The notes beneath the pieces are model-generated. The model saw only the letters and a list, made by a program, of their open reading frames with translations. It was not told where the DNA came from and ran no database searches. From Oscillospiraceae bacterium (GTDB lineage Bacteria > Bacillota > Clostridia > Oscillospirales > CAG-382): 64,000 nucleotides of DNA. The DNA lies in assembly GCA_015064955.1 (NCBI GenBank), contig SVRD01000005.1, forward strand, positions 1-64,000, in the 5' to 3' direction. Each line of letters opens with the position of its first letter. Position 1 is the first letter of the stretch. This document shows, piece by piece, positions 1 through 8,900 of the stretch. Both the position numbers and the translations under genes were made by a program.

Positions 1-1
1 G

Positions 2-40
2 CTCGAAAGCATAGGTATTACCCCAAATATGAACTCATAA
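2..40 (+). CDS. 3' end of an upstream gene (partial)
   Basis: The second frame is open from the left edge and ends at a TAA at 38-40, leaving a tail that reads LESIGITPNMNS. The stop lies five bases before a hairpin (46-82), as expected for the end of a transcription unit, so this frame is preferred. Frame 1 is also open, to a stop at 94-96, but it would read through that hairpin. Too little remains to name a product. Confidence 0.3.
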   Translation, partial: LESIGITPNMNS

Positions 41-45
41 AAGCC

Positions 46-133
46 AAACAGCTCGGAGATCGTTGTGACCTCGGAGCTGTTTTCATCTGTATATAAAGAA
101 AAATCCGACCATCTTTTCGATGATCGGATTTTC
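46..133 (+). terminator. Two consecutive terminator-like hairpins
   Basis: Arms at 46-58 and 70-82 pair over 13 positions with one G-G mismatch. Arms at 100-113 and 119-132 pair over 14 positions with one C-A mismatch around a TTTTC loop, followed by TTCTCTT. They lie just past the stop of the upstream frame. The rest of 134-270 has no gene; it holds a CCCTTTG/CAAAGGG hairpin (175-198) and an imperfect direct repeat (about 195-215 and 236-259). Confidence 0.6.
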
Positions 134-273
134 TCTTGTCCCGTACCGGCTTTCACCCATTGGTCAATTTTTGTCCCTTTGAGCGAAAACCCAAAGGGTG
201 CGTGGGGTTTTGTTATTCAATAACGGAAGGACTTGAAGGGCGCGTTGGGTTTGTTTTTTAGTTCGCGTTTTGC

Positions 274-302
274 TTGCAACTCGTCGAAGCATATGTTATA
301 AT
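274..302 (+). promoter_or_regulatory. Sigma-A promoter of the 383-aa gene
   Basis: TTGCAA at 274-279 and TATAAT at 297-302 are separated by 17 bases. A GGAGG at 327-331 follows, seven bases before the ATG at 339. Confidence 0.75.
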
Positions 303-338
303 AAATATATAACGTTTGTTTGATTCGGAGGAAACGAT

Positions 339-1490
339 ATGTCGCAATTTGATCCTATTTTATCGTCTATGAAAAACGAAGATTTTCCCACAAAAAAGCA
401 CTTGTTGGAATATCTACTGCATATCATCAGTAATATCAAGAATGAAAAAAAGCCGCTTGAGCAAGAGGATACGGCAGCGATGCTCGAATATGCATACAGC
501 GAAGTCGATGAGATGCTCGCGGCGATCAAAAACGCCGAAACGTATAAAGAAAAGGACGTTGTTTTCGACTGTGAGGATTTGCTTTTGGGTTTGATTATGA
601 ATCTTTGCCCGACTCCTCAAAGCATACCCGAAAGTATTCTCAAAAAAATCGATTTGCTGGTTCAAACGGTAAACGCCGAAAGATATATCGAGAATACTGT
701 TGACGAGATTTTCAAGCAAGATTCAATCGAAGCTCCCGAAACGGAACGGTTGCTCGGTTTAGTTGCCAAGACCACCGACGAGTACCAAAAATGCAAGCTT
801 TATGCCGGACTTGTTCATTACAAAAACGATCTGTCAAAATTTTCGCGATCCGCAAAAGAACTCGTTTCGACTCATCTCGAAGCAGAGCTCAAGCGATATC
901 TTTCGGTAGAACAGCTTAATGAAGATCATATCGGCAACCTCGAATTGATATCAGATATCAGTAAGTCTTTTATAACCGAGGAAATCGTATCCTTGCTTTA
1001 CGAGGTTTTGAAGCTCCGCCGCAGCAACATTGATTACTACGCCGTCGAATCCCTGCTTTCATCGGGTAACGGCGTGCCCGAAGAAACCATCGTTTCGTTG
1101 GCACGGAATTTGGAATACGCAAGCCTCACATATGGTATGCTCGGCAGTTTCGGCAAGCAAGATCTTTTCCCAAATGAATACACCTCTCCCGAGTATCTTG
1201 CGAAAAGCGATATGGTGCACTGGCTTGTTTACCCTACCGAGCTCGGCAAGGAGCCCGATGCAATCGAGTACGTCGGGAAAATATCCTATCTTTTTAAAAA
1301 AGAAGTTTATCACGTTTTCAAATTCCGCTCCGACAGCGACAACCTTACAGATGATCTTAAAAACGAATGGTTGATAGTCTGGTCTTCGGACAAGGGCGGA
1401 ACATTCAGTAATTTCGACAAGTATTCTGCTTTTGAAAAAGAAACTGTCCAATCAACGCTTAAAAACATAAAGAAAAACCTGATTGGTTAA
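339..1490 (+). CDS. Unknown 383-aa helical cytoplasmic protein
   Basis: I do not recognise this protein. It is 383 aa, rich in Leu, Glu, Lys and Ser, with no signal peptide or membrane segment. It appears to be mostly alpha-helical, with short amphipathic helices that could form a helical-repeat (HEAT/TPR-like) fold, and it ends in a Lys-rich tail (KNIKKNLIG). The start ATG has a clear GGAGG and its own sigma-A promoter, and a hairpin follows the stop, so it is a single-gene unit. No catalytic motif is visible. The gene is surely real; its function is unknown. Confidence 0.8.
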   Translation: MSQFDPILSSMKNEDFPTKKHLLEYLLHIISNIKNEKKPLEQEDTAAMLEYAYSEVDEMLAAIKNAETYKEKDVVFDCEDLLLGLIMNLCPTPQSIPESILKKIDLLVQTVNAERYIENTVDEIFKQDSIEAPETERLLGLVAKTTDEYQKCKLYAGLVHYKNDLSKFSRSAKELVSTHLEAELKRYLSVEQLNEDHIGNLELISDISKSFITEEIVSLLYEVLKLRRSNIDYYAVESLLSSGNGVPEETIVSLARNLEYASLTYGMLGSFGKQDLFPNEYTSPEYLAKSDMVHWLVYPTELGKEPDAIEYVGKISYLFKKEVYHVFKFRSDSDNLTDDLKNEWLIVWSSDKGGTFSNFDKYSAFEKETVQSTLKNIKKNLIG

Positions 1491-1555
1491 ATCTCTCAAC
1501 CCTTGCATCCTCTTCAAATTACAGCCGGTCTTGTTCTTAATCAAATCAACTATAC

Positions 1556-1594
1556 GAAAATTGAGCTTCATTTTTATTTGAAGCTCAATTTCTA
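1556..1594. terminator. Bidirectional terminator hairpin
   Basis: An A/T-rich stem (arms 1557-1570 and 1579-1591, core TTGAGCTTCA/TGAAGCTCAA) lies between the converging 383-aa gene and the minus-strand membrane-protein operon. Both sides are flanked by A or T runs, so it could serve both directions. Confidence 0.65.
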
Positions 1595-1695
1595 TTAAAT
1601 AAGTAATTTGTAAATCATTGTATTTTAAAAGGTATTTCGCAAAATAATTCGACCGCTGTACCACGTCTTTCTGCAGATTTAATTTAAATCCGCAA

Positions 1696-2097
1696 TTATT
1701 TCATAAGCTCGTCGCTGAGTCTGATAATTTCGGGGGCGATTCTTGCGCGTTCCTTCTTTGCGATACGGTTATAGAGCGGATATGCAAGGCAGGCAAGTAC
1801 GATGCCGACAACGCCGACTGCTATTCCGACCGGTGTTGCGATATTCTCGTATGCGCCGAATATTTTCGAAAAATCGGACATAACAAGGCTCATACCGATG
1901 CCCATAATCAGAACGCCGATTATACCGAGAATGAGCGAAGCGCGCGACGCTTTCTTTGTCACACTTGCGTCCAAGCGGCGAAGCTGAGTCATTTTATCCT
2001 CTTTTTCTTCGCTGACAATATATTTATTTCTTATCGTTTTGATCTCGTCTTGTTCCTTTGCGGAATAGGTATATTTGAAATTTTCTTTATTCTCCAT
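1696..2097 (-). CDS. Small membrane protein with two TM helices
   Basis: 133 aa. A charged N-terminal region of about 50 residues (Lys/Glu-rich, probably cytoplasmic) precedes two hydrophobic segments at about 54-74 (ILGIIGVLIMGIGMSLVM) and 87-108 (VGIAVGVVGIVLACLAYPL), then a basic tail. It is the last gene of the two-component operon; its ATG lies 11 bases inside the 3' end of the preceding membrane-protein gene, which implies coupled translation. The family is unknown to me. Its place behind a histidine kinase suggests an accessory or target of that system, but this is inference only. Confidence 0.7.
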   Translation of the reverse strand: MENKENFKYTYSAKEQDEIKTIRNKYIVSEEKEDKMTQLRRLDASVTKKASRASLILGIIGVLIMGIGMSLVMSDFSKIFGAYENIATPVGIAVGVVGIVLACLAYPLYNRIAKKERARIAPEIIRLSDELMK

Positions 2098-2980
2098 AAT
2101 TGATCTCCGTCTTTAATTTTTTCAGTTTTTTATTGCTCTTTACGATCATACAGACCGCAAGAATTATGATAAAAGCAGATATTGCCGCGCCGGACACGGC
2201 GAGCATCGTTTTGCGAAAGGTGATATCCAAGCCACTGCCGCCAAACGTAGTGAGCATTGTGGATTCGAGCGTGAGCATCGAAACGCAGGCAGAGGCAAAG
2301 CTGATTATTTTAGCCGCCGAATAAACGGGGCTGTTATATTTGCGGTATTTTACAATACTTATTATCGAGGCGGTAAACGCCGTAAAGGTATATGCCGCCA
2401 ACGCAATCGTCGTTATTTCGTGGTGAATGAAGCTACGGTTCCAATACACCATAAAAAAGATGATAAGTGCGAGCGCGAGGTTCATAACCAGAAAAACTAT
2501 CCCGCAGGCGCGGTATCTGACAAGCTCATCACGCATTTTTTCGCCCGCTCTGTGCTGACGGGCATAGCGCACCAAAAAGAAGCGCATAACCGCCAAGGAG
2601 AGATAATAACACGCCAAGGAGCAAAACCAAAAGGTTCTGTGCCAAATACCAAGCCCCAGATGTAACAACGCATATGCACTGTTCCAGACAAGTGTTCCGT
2701 ATAGTGAAACCTTGATTCTGAACTGTATATCGTTCCTCAAACGGCTCAAAATCTTATTTTTCTGCCCGAACGATTTGAAAAAGCGTATGATTTGCGGCAG
2801 CTTGAAGCACCAGACCGTCAGAGTATATGCAGCAAGAACATAGGAGCATATCGCCGCGATCGACGCTGTCCCACAAAAAATCATCGAATACACAAGCAAA
2901 GCAACCGAAATCGGTACAAGGCAGATCATTATCGCGATATGCGGAAACAGTAATGCTTTGCCGATTATCTTCCGGTCCAC
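2087..2980 (-). CDS. Polytopic membrane protein, about eight TM helices
   Basis: 297 aa, almost wholly hydrophobic, with about eight predicted spans (roughly 11-33, 37-58, 90-108, 115-135, 155-178, 190-210, 222-243, 262-283) and a basic C-terminus. The start is GTG at 2980, one base after the TGA of the kinase gene, with a GGAGGAG just upstream. It has no transporter signature, nucleotide-binding motif or peptidase HExxH that I can see. Co-transcription with an intramembrane-sensing kinase makes it a candidate signal partner or resistance membrane protein, without direct evidence. Confidence 0.75.
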   Translation of the reverse strand: MDRKIIGKALLFPHIAIMICLVPISVALLVYSMIFCGTASIAAICSYVLAAYTLTVWCFKLPQIIRFFKSFGQKNKILSRLRNDIQFRIKVSLYGTLVWNSAYALLHLGLGIWHRTFWFCSLACYYLSLAVMRFFLVRYARQHRAGEKMRDELVRYRACGIVFLVMNLALALIIFFMVYWNRSFIHHEITTIALAAYTFTAFTASIISIVKYRKYNSPVYSAAKIISFASACVSMLTLESTMLTTFGGSGLDITFRKTMLAVSGAAISAFIIILAVCMIVKSNKKLKKLKTEINYGE

Positions 2981-2981
2981 T

Positions 2982-4049
2982 TCAACTCCTCCGTATCTTT
3001 ACGGTAAAGGTAGTGCCTTTTCCGACAGCGCTTTCGACAACTATCTCGCCCTGCATAATGTCGATCACTCTTTTAACAAGCGCAAGTCCCAAGCCGTTGC
3101 CCTGAACCGAATGGGAGGTATCGCCTTGATAAAACTTCTCGAATATATGTGTACCTACTTCTGCGCTCATTCCACAACCGGTATCCTTCACTTTAATGAC
3201 TGCGTGATGCTCGGTAGCTGTAAGCTGTAACGATACAGCGCCGCCCTCCTCGGTGAATTTAAAGGCATTGGAAAACAGATTATTCCACACAAGAGAAAGA
3301 AGCTCTGCATCGGCCTCCACCTTGATATCTTCCGCAATATCGGTATCTACCTCAATATTCTTCTTTTCCCACACATTCTCAAACTGCAATAAGCATTCGC
3401 AAAGCTGTTCGCCCAAATCAAATTCGGTCGTTTCGGGGAATATCTGCTGATTCTCAAGTCGGTTAAGCTTCAGAATATTCGTCATCATCTCGGAAAGCCG
3501 TCGGGAACCGTCGGTTATACCTTTTGAATATTCGATACGCTTTTCCTCGGACAACCCCTCCTCCTGCAAAAGCTTTCCGTAGTTCTGCATTACGGCGAGG
3601 GGTGTTTTCATTTCGTGTGATACGTTGGCAATAAAATCGGCGCGCAGGGTTTCGACGCCCGAAAGCTCCTCTGCCATTTGGTTTATCGCCATAGCGATCT
3701 GATTAAATCCCTCCATGCCCGAGTTTTGCATCGGAGAAATACGAACCGAGAAATCGCCCGACATAATCCTTTCGGTAGCCTCGGTGATGATCCTTGTCGG
3801 TCTCTCAACCATTATTTTTCGGCGGATATAATCCGCAAATTTGAAAAGAAAGGTAATCAGAATCACGTTCCAAAACGTCACCTTTGCGGCTGTGGCAATA
3901 TTGTCGGCTGTGAGTGTCAGATCCATAGTTTCCGACAAAACACTCACAAACAGCATCATACAGCAGGATACGATAAACCCGACCGTCAGGAAGAACAACA
4001 AAAAGCTGCTGAGCGACCCTAACGCACCTTTAACTGTCGGCTTCTTCAC
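2982..4049 (-). CDS. Sensor histidine kinase (intramembrane-sensing type)
   Basis: 355 aa. Two TM helices (about 13-38 and 54-72) are separated by only about 15 extracytoplasmic residues, so there is no periplasmic sensor domain. A HAMP-like linker (75-128) leads to the HisKA dimerisation domain with the phospho-acceptor H145 in SHEMKTPL. The HATPase domain follows, with an N-box (WNNLFSNAFKF), a G1 box (DTGCGMS) and a G2 box (GNGLGLALVKRV). It autophosphorylates and passes phosphate to the adjacent OmpR-family regulator, with which it overlaps by four bases (ATGA). Confidence 0.95.
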   Translation of the reverse strand: MKKPTVKGALGSLSSFLLFFLTVGFIVSCCMMLFVSVLSETMDLTLTADNIATAAKVTFWNVILITFLFKFADYIRRKIMVERPTRIITEATERIMSGDFSVRISPMQNSGMEGFNQIAMAINQMAEELSGVETLRADFIANVSHEMKTPLAVMQNYGKLLQEEGLSEEKRIEYSKGITDGSRRLSEMMTNILKLNRLENQQIFPETTEFDLGEQLCECLLQFENVWEKKNIEVDTDIAEDIKVEADAELLSLVWNNLFSNAFKFTEEGGAVSLQLTATEHHAVIKVKDTGCGMSAEVGTHIFEKFYQGDTSHSVQGNGLGLALVKRVIDIMQGEIVVESAVGKGTTFTVKIRRS

Positions 4050-4717
4050 TTGATCACCGCCTTATAGCCGAGTCCGTGAACGGTTTTGATTTCAAAATCC
4101 TCACATTCGGACAGCTTCGAGCGAAGCTTTGTCATATATACGTCGACAGCGCGGGGTGCGGTTTCGGTGTCTGCGTCCCAGAACTCGTCCATTAGCTGTG
4201 ATCGGGTAAAGGTCTTTTTCGGATAGCTGAGCAATTTATAAAGAATACTGAATTCCCGGTTGGTGAGCGAAATTTCCTCATCACCCAAGTATGCGGTATG
4301 CTCGTCAGCGTCCATCACAAATGAGCCGATCTCGAGCTTTCTGCTCGATGCTATCTTTGCACGGCGCAGAAGCGCACCGATACGCAAAAACAGCTCGTCG
4401 AGGTCGATGGGCTTTACCATATAGTCGTCCACACCGATACGGAATCCGCGTTGCTTCGACGCTATATCGTCGCGCGCGGTCATAAAAAGAATCGGAATAT
4501 CCTCATTAAGCTCGCGCACGTTTCGTGCAAATTCAAAGCCGTCGATTCCGGGCATCATAATGTCGGAAACGATAAGATCGAACATATTCTCGTATAGTGC
4601 ATCATACGCTTCGTTCGCGTTGAAACAGCCGATTGCTTCGTAGCCGTTATGGTTCAGATAAGAGCAAACCGTTTTGTTCAACTCTCGGTCGTCCTCCACA
4701 ACTAATATTCCAAACAT
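4046..4717 (-). CDS. OmpR/PhoB-family response regulator
   Basis: 223 aa. The receiver domain (1-115) has the acidic pair E8/D9/D10, phosphorylatable D52 (IVSDIMMPGIDG), T79 and K102 in the usual positions. A winged-helix DNA-binding domain (about 130-222) carries TNREFSILYKLL and VDVYMTKLRSKL and ends in VHGLGYKAVIK. It is the first gene of a four-gene operon (regulator, kinase, two membrane proteins) and is preceded by a TATAAT at 4752-4757 on the minus strand. Regulation of its own operon is likely but not shown. Confidence 0.96.
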   Translation of the reverse strand: MFGILVVEDDRELNKTVCSYLNHNGYEAIGCFNANEAYDALYENMFDLIVSDIMMPGIDGFEFARNVRELNEDIPILFMTARDDIASKQRGFRIGVDDYMVKPIDLDELFLRIGALLRRAKIASSRKLEIGSFVMDADEHTAYLGDEEISLTNREFSILYKLLSYPKKTFTRSQLMDEFWDADTETAPRAVDVYMTKLRSKLSECEDFEIKTVHGLGYKAVIK

Positions 4718-4751
4718 CGTGTTACCTCCGTTTATTGCTTTGGTTTTGTTT

Positions 4752-4757
4752 ATTATA
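4752..4757 (-). promoter_or_regulatory. Putative -10 box of the two-component operon
   Basis: The minus strand carries TATAAT 34 bases before the regulator ATG. The expected -35 is poor. Just upstream, AACATT occurs twice in tandem (minus strand), a possible activator contact, but the repeat spacing of six is not the usual OmpR-type ten or eleven. Confidence 0.4.
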
Positions 4758-4814
4758 ACACGAAAATGTTAATGTTTTGTTTATTTTTCGCTTCGGCATA
4801 TAAATCCGGACCTA

Positions 4815-5117
4815 TTATTTCTTTTTTGCCGCCTCGTAGCGCTCATTTGCAGCGGCGATTCTTTCGTTTGCCTCGGCGATCTGCTGATTTCTTTCCTCCT
4901 GCATTTTCGCCTTTCTCTCGTCGACAGTCATATTAGCTTCCTCCCGGCGCTTCTTTGAGTCCGCCTTCGCCTTTGCAAATGTGTTATGGAATTTGTTTTC
5001 CTCGAAGTTTGCTTTGCTCTCTGCCTTAACTGCTTCAAAGTTCGCCTTGTCAACCTCGTGCTGCGCCTTTGCGGACTCTTTCATGTCTGTGAATGCCTTC
5101 TTAAAAAATTCTTTCAT
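4815..5117 (-). CDS. Small charged coiled-coil protein
   Basis: 100 aa, very rich in Ala, Glu and Lys, with long amphipathic helices and no hydrophobic segment apart from the short start MKEFFKKAF. The C-terminal half (ERNQQIAEANERIAAANERY) has clear heptad character, suggesting a coiled-coil oligomer. The ATG follows a good GGAG (AAAGGAG) ribosome binding site. A TATAAT-like box lies at 5170-5175 (minus strand). Function unknown; short proteins like this occur in Clostridia without assigned roles. Confidence 0.7.
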   Translation of the reverse strand: MKEFFKKAFTDMKESAKAQHEVDKANFEAVKAESKANFEENKFHNTFAKAKADSKKRREEANMTVDERKAKMQEERNQQIAEANERIAAANERYEAAKKK

Positions 5118-5271
5118 TGTCTTTTCTCCTTTGATTTTTTATTTTTTGTATTTTGCATCGTATGGCTTTATTATAAATTTATTTGTTTTTGATATTTTTG
5201 AAAAATGTTTATCTTTTATTAAAAAGAAAAAACTATCAAATTTTTGCCCGTATTACTGTTTTCTTAAAATA

Positions 5272-5300
5272 TTGACTAATATTTTCCGATGTGATATAAT
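5272..5300 (+). promoter_or_regulatory. Sigma-A promoter, extended -10
   Basis: TTGACT (5272-5277), a 17-base spacer and TATAAT (5295-5300), the latter preceded by TGA as in an extended -10. It drives the four-helix membrane protein starting at 5330. Confidence 0.8.
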
Positions 5301-5329
5301 GAAGCATCATCTTGAAAGGCGCATATATT

Positions 5330-5800
5330 ATGAAAACTACGCGCAAGCTGTTCAAGGACTTCTCCTTGATATTGCTTTTATTTTCGATCGCCGATCTGAT
5401 TAAATCGCTATACAGCCTTATAACTGCATTGAATCAGCCGTCGGTTTTCAGCGAGCTTGATTATGAAATAGTTGACGAGCTGTTTCATATCGGAGATTTG
5501 TTCAATATAATCATTTTCCTTGCGTTTTTGCTTGTGATCATTCCGATTGTCTGCTGTATATATATATCAACAAGAAGCTTGATCAACATGAGCAAAGGCA
5601 TCGAAACAAAAGGCTATATCCCCGCTTCGATAATTCTTTCGGTTATTTTTGCATTGATACTTGCGTTAAGCATTTTCGGCTTGGTCAACTCGACCGACGT
5701 TCAGAATTCGCTTCTGACATTGGCATTCCATTCCGCACAGCTTATCGCGATAATCTCCTATACCGTGATTATTATCATTGATAAAAAGCAGAGCAAATAG
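5330..5800 (+). CDS. Small integral membrane protein, four TM helices
   Basis: 156 aa with four hydrophobic segments (about 11-32, 57-84, 100-123, 130-150) and a charged C-terminus ending KKQSK. The ATG at 5330 is preferred over an in-frame TTG at 5312 because AAAGG lies ten bases before the ATG and would be inside the longer form. It has its own promoter and terminator. The layout resembles DUF2975-like small four-helix proteins of Firmicutes, but I see no HTH partner gene next to it, so the family is only a suggestion. Confidence 0.75.
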   Translation: MKTTRKLFKDFSLILLLFSIADLIKSLYSLITALNQPSVFSELDYEIVDELFHIGDLFNIIIFLAFLLVIIPIVCCIYISTRSLINMSKGIETKGYIPASIILSVIFALILALSIFGLVNSTDVQNSLLTLAFHSAQLIAIISYTVIIIIDKKQSK

Positions 5801-5806
5801 ATCAAA

Positions 5807-5880
5807 ACGGCAGGAAATAAAATTCCTGCCGTCATTTTTTTCGCAAAAAAGAGCCCTCCCTTTCGGGAGGGCCTTTTATT
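5807..5880. terminator. Two terminators between convergent genes
   Basis: CGGCAGGAA (5808-5816) pairs with TTCCTGCCG (5823-5831), followed by a T run, ending the plus-strand membrane-protein gene. GCCCTCCC (5853-5860) pairs with GGGAGGGC (5865-5872) and is flanked by A on the left and T on the right; read on the minus strand it ends the dockerin-protein gene. Confidence 0.85.
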
Positions 5881-5911
5881 TGAATTAAATCGTCAAAACC
5901 GTCAGAGCGAA

Positions 5912-8900
5912 TTATTCTTCAGAGGGAAGAAATTCAACTGCTACATCAACAGTACCTTCGATAACGAATGTTTCGAAGTAGTGACGCTTAACGAGAATGT
6001 AGTCGTACTGGTTAATTTCGCCGTCTCCATTTGTGTCTGCCGCGAGGAGCTGACCTTCGTTAAGAACGATGGTGTTGAAGTAATGACGCTTGATGAGGAT
6101 GTAGTCATACTGGTCGATTTCGCCGTCCATGTTAACGTCGCCGAGAGCGATTTCAACAGTTGCGGGAGCGGATTCACCGGGAACGTCGAGAGTGAAGTCA
6201 ACGGTGCCGATAGGTGCGGTCCAAGGATTATCGGGATCGTAGGTAGCTACCTGAATCATAATAACGTCGCCTGCGGTTACGTCGATAGTTTCGGAAGCAA
6301 CTACTTCTTCATCATCGGACCAGTGCATATCGCCATACTTGCCTGCGGTTACGTTGTTGATAACGTAGAGCCAGCCTGCTTCGCTGTTGATGGTGATAGT
6401 TACGGTGCCGTCTTCGGTAGCGGTGTACTGATAGTATACGCCTTCGGGATACTTATCGGTAACGTCTGCGGTGTAGTCGCCGTCCTTGTCGAGAGCGATG
6501 GGATCATCCATAGTGTCGCCAACGATAGGAGCTGCGAGAACTGCAACGATAGCGGAATCTTCTTCAGCGCTGTTCTTGAATTCAACAGTGTTTTCACCTG
6601 CGGGAAGCGGAGCTTCGAGGTTACCCATTCTGTTGGGCCAGTATTCAACGCCGTTTACAACTACGGTTACATTCCACTGACCTGCGATAGTGATAACGAG
6701 ATCCTTATCGAAGTTGGTGTTTGCGATAGCGGAGTTGAGTGCGGGAACGGTGATTTCGTTTTCGCCTTCAACGAGTTCAACCTTAGCGGGAACTGCCTTG
6801 CCGTATACTTCGATTTCGTTCAAGAAGGAGAAGGGATTACCGATCTTCATTTCGAGCTTGACGTAACGAGCGGTTACTTCAAGATCTTCGATGCCGGTCC
6901 AGTATGCTGCGGACTGAACGTCCTGAAGAGCAACTTCGCCGAGGTCGGTCCATGTTTCGTTGTCTGCGGATACGTAGAACTTAACGTATTCGGGCTTAGC
7001 AACGCCGGAAGTGGTTTCGTTGATAAGGTTAACTGCAACTCCGGAGATTACGTAGTCGCCTGCGAGATCGATGATAGCGGTACCAATGCCTTCAACGGTG
7101 TTGGGAGCATTGAATACGAACCATCTGTTGTCATAAGCCATACCTGCGTATGCATTACCGTCGGTAAGGTTAGCGTTGTAGGTAGCGTCTTCTGCGCCGG
7201 AGAGAGTGTAATCCTTGCCGAGAGCTACGTTTACGGGAGCGTTGGGATCTACCCAAACTTCTGCGTAAGCGTCGGTTTCGGTGGTGTGGTTAGCGAAGTC
7301 AACGCCAACGAAGTTAACGATGTCGCCAACCTTGAGTTCGTTCATAAATGCGAGTGCGTATGCACCTGCAGATTCGGGAGTATCGCCTGCAGAAGACCAA
7401 GCCATCCAAACGAAGCCGTTTTCGGGAATGGTAAGATAGTTACCGGTAGTAGGAGCTCTTACTGCAACTACTTCATAGTAACCGTCCATATCTGCAACGG
7501 GAGCGAATGCAACGTGGATCCACCAGTCGTTGCCGCAAGCAGCGTAGATATCAGCGTCGTCATAGATGAACGCGCCGGTAGCGCCGCCGTAGGAAGCCTT
7601 GTAGCCGGTGGGGTTGAAGTCAGTAACTACTTTAGAGGTAACGGGAACGTATTCGTTCACTTCGATTTCAGTGAACATATTGAAAATAGCGAAGGTATGA
7701 GGCGAAACGCCCATGGAAACTACTACGGTGATTTCAGAAGCGGTTACTGCTTCGTCGAGTTCAACAACGATAGTACCGATGTTGTTTTCATTACCGTTGA
7801 TGGTAGCTTCATACCAAACGTCGTTGATAACGAAGGATACTGCATCGGGAAGAGTTACGCCGCCGTTTACAAAGTCGAGAACGTAAAGAGTAACTGCATC
7901 GAATGTGGTTTCTTCGATAGTGATATCAAAGCTGTATTCAGCTGCGTCGAGGACGCTGTTGCTGAAGCCGTAAAGCTTGTCGGTATTGCCTTCCCAAGTG
8001 TTGATTTCGTCAACGCCGGTGTAGCCGTCGGTCATAACTTCTACGCCTGCGCCGGTGCCCCATACTGTGATGTTTTCGGGAAGACCGGGGATTACGGGTT
8101 CGGGTTCAGTAGCGGGAACGATTGCAAAGCCTGCGTTTTCAAGAGCGATGCTGCCTTCTGCGCCGCGGAAGGATTCAACGTCTACGTTGTAAAGAACGAT
8201 AGAGTCGCCAACCTTAGCTGCGAGGAGAGCGTCTGCGCCTGCTTTGTTTGCATTGAGACCGATGATGTAGCCGCCTTCGGGACAAACAACGTCGGACTTA
8301 ACGCCGTCGGGTCTGCCGAGAGTGGTGTACATTTCGGTGATTACGTTGTCTGCGCCAACAACTGCTACGTAGAAGTAGTTCATATCCTTTGCTTCGCCGA
8401 TACCGAGAGTGGTAAGGTCTGCAACGGTCTTGTTGTCAGCTGCGAGGATTTCGAAATAAGAATCGTGAACGTAGCCCGCGTAATCGAGAGCAATTGCGCC
8501 TTCGGGAAGTTCAGGTTCGGGTTCAGGAGTGGGTTCGGTACCGGGAGCGTATGCCTTAATGATCTTGGGCTCGTCCACTGTGGTATCGATAGCCATCGTA
8601 GTGCCTGCGGAAACGTCCAATCCGTTGAGAACGAATACGTAGTTAAGGAGTGCGCCTTCGTCTGCAATTGCGTATGCGCTGTTTGCACTGAAGGTGTAGA
8701 ACAAGAAGCCGCCTTCGGGAACCTTAACTGCATAACAATCGGGAGAGTTCTTGAGATAGCTGGTAGCAACGTACTTGCCGTCGATATTTTCAACGGTGTA
8801 TACGATCCACCACTCAGGCTTCTGATTGATTACGTCAACAACAGTCTTGCCGTCGCCGGAGATAATCATCGATTCAAAAGTACCCCAGTTATACAAGTTA

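Noticed and set aside
5912..6150. Evidence of a full cellulosome
   Set aside because: A dockerin is present, but no scaffoldin, CBM3 or cellulase gene is in the window, and dockerins also occur in non-cellulosomal surface proteins.
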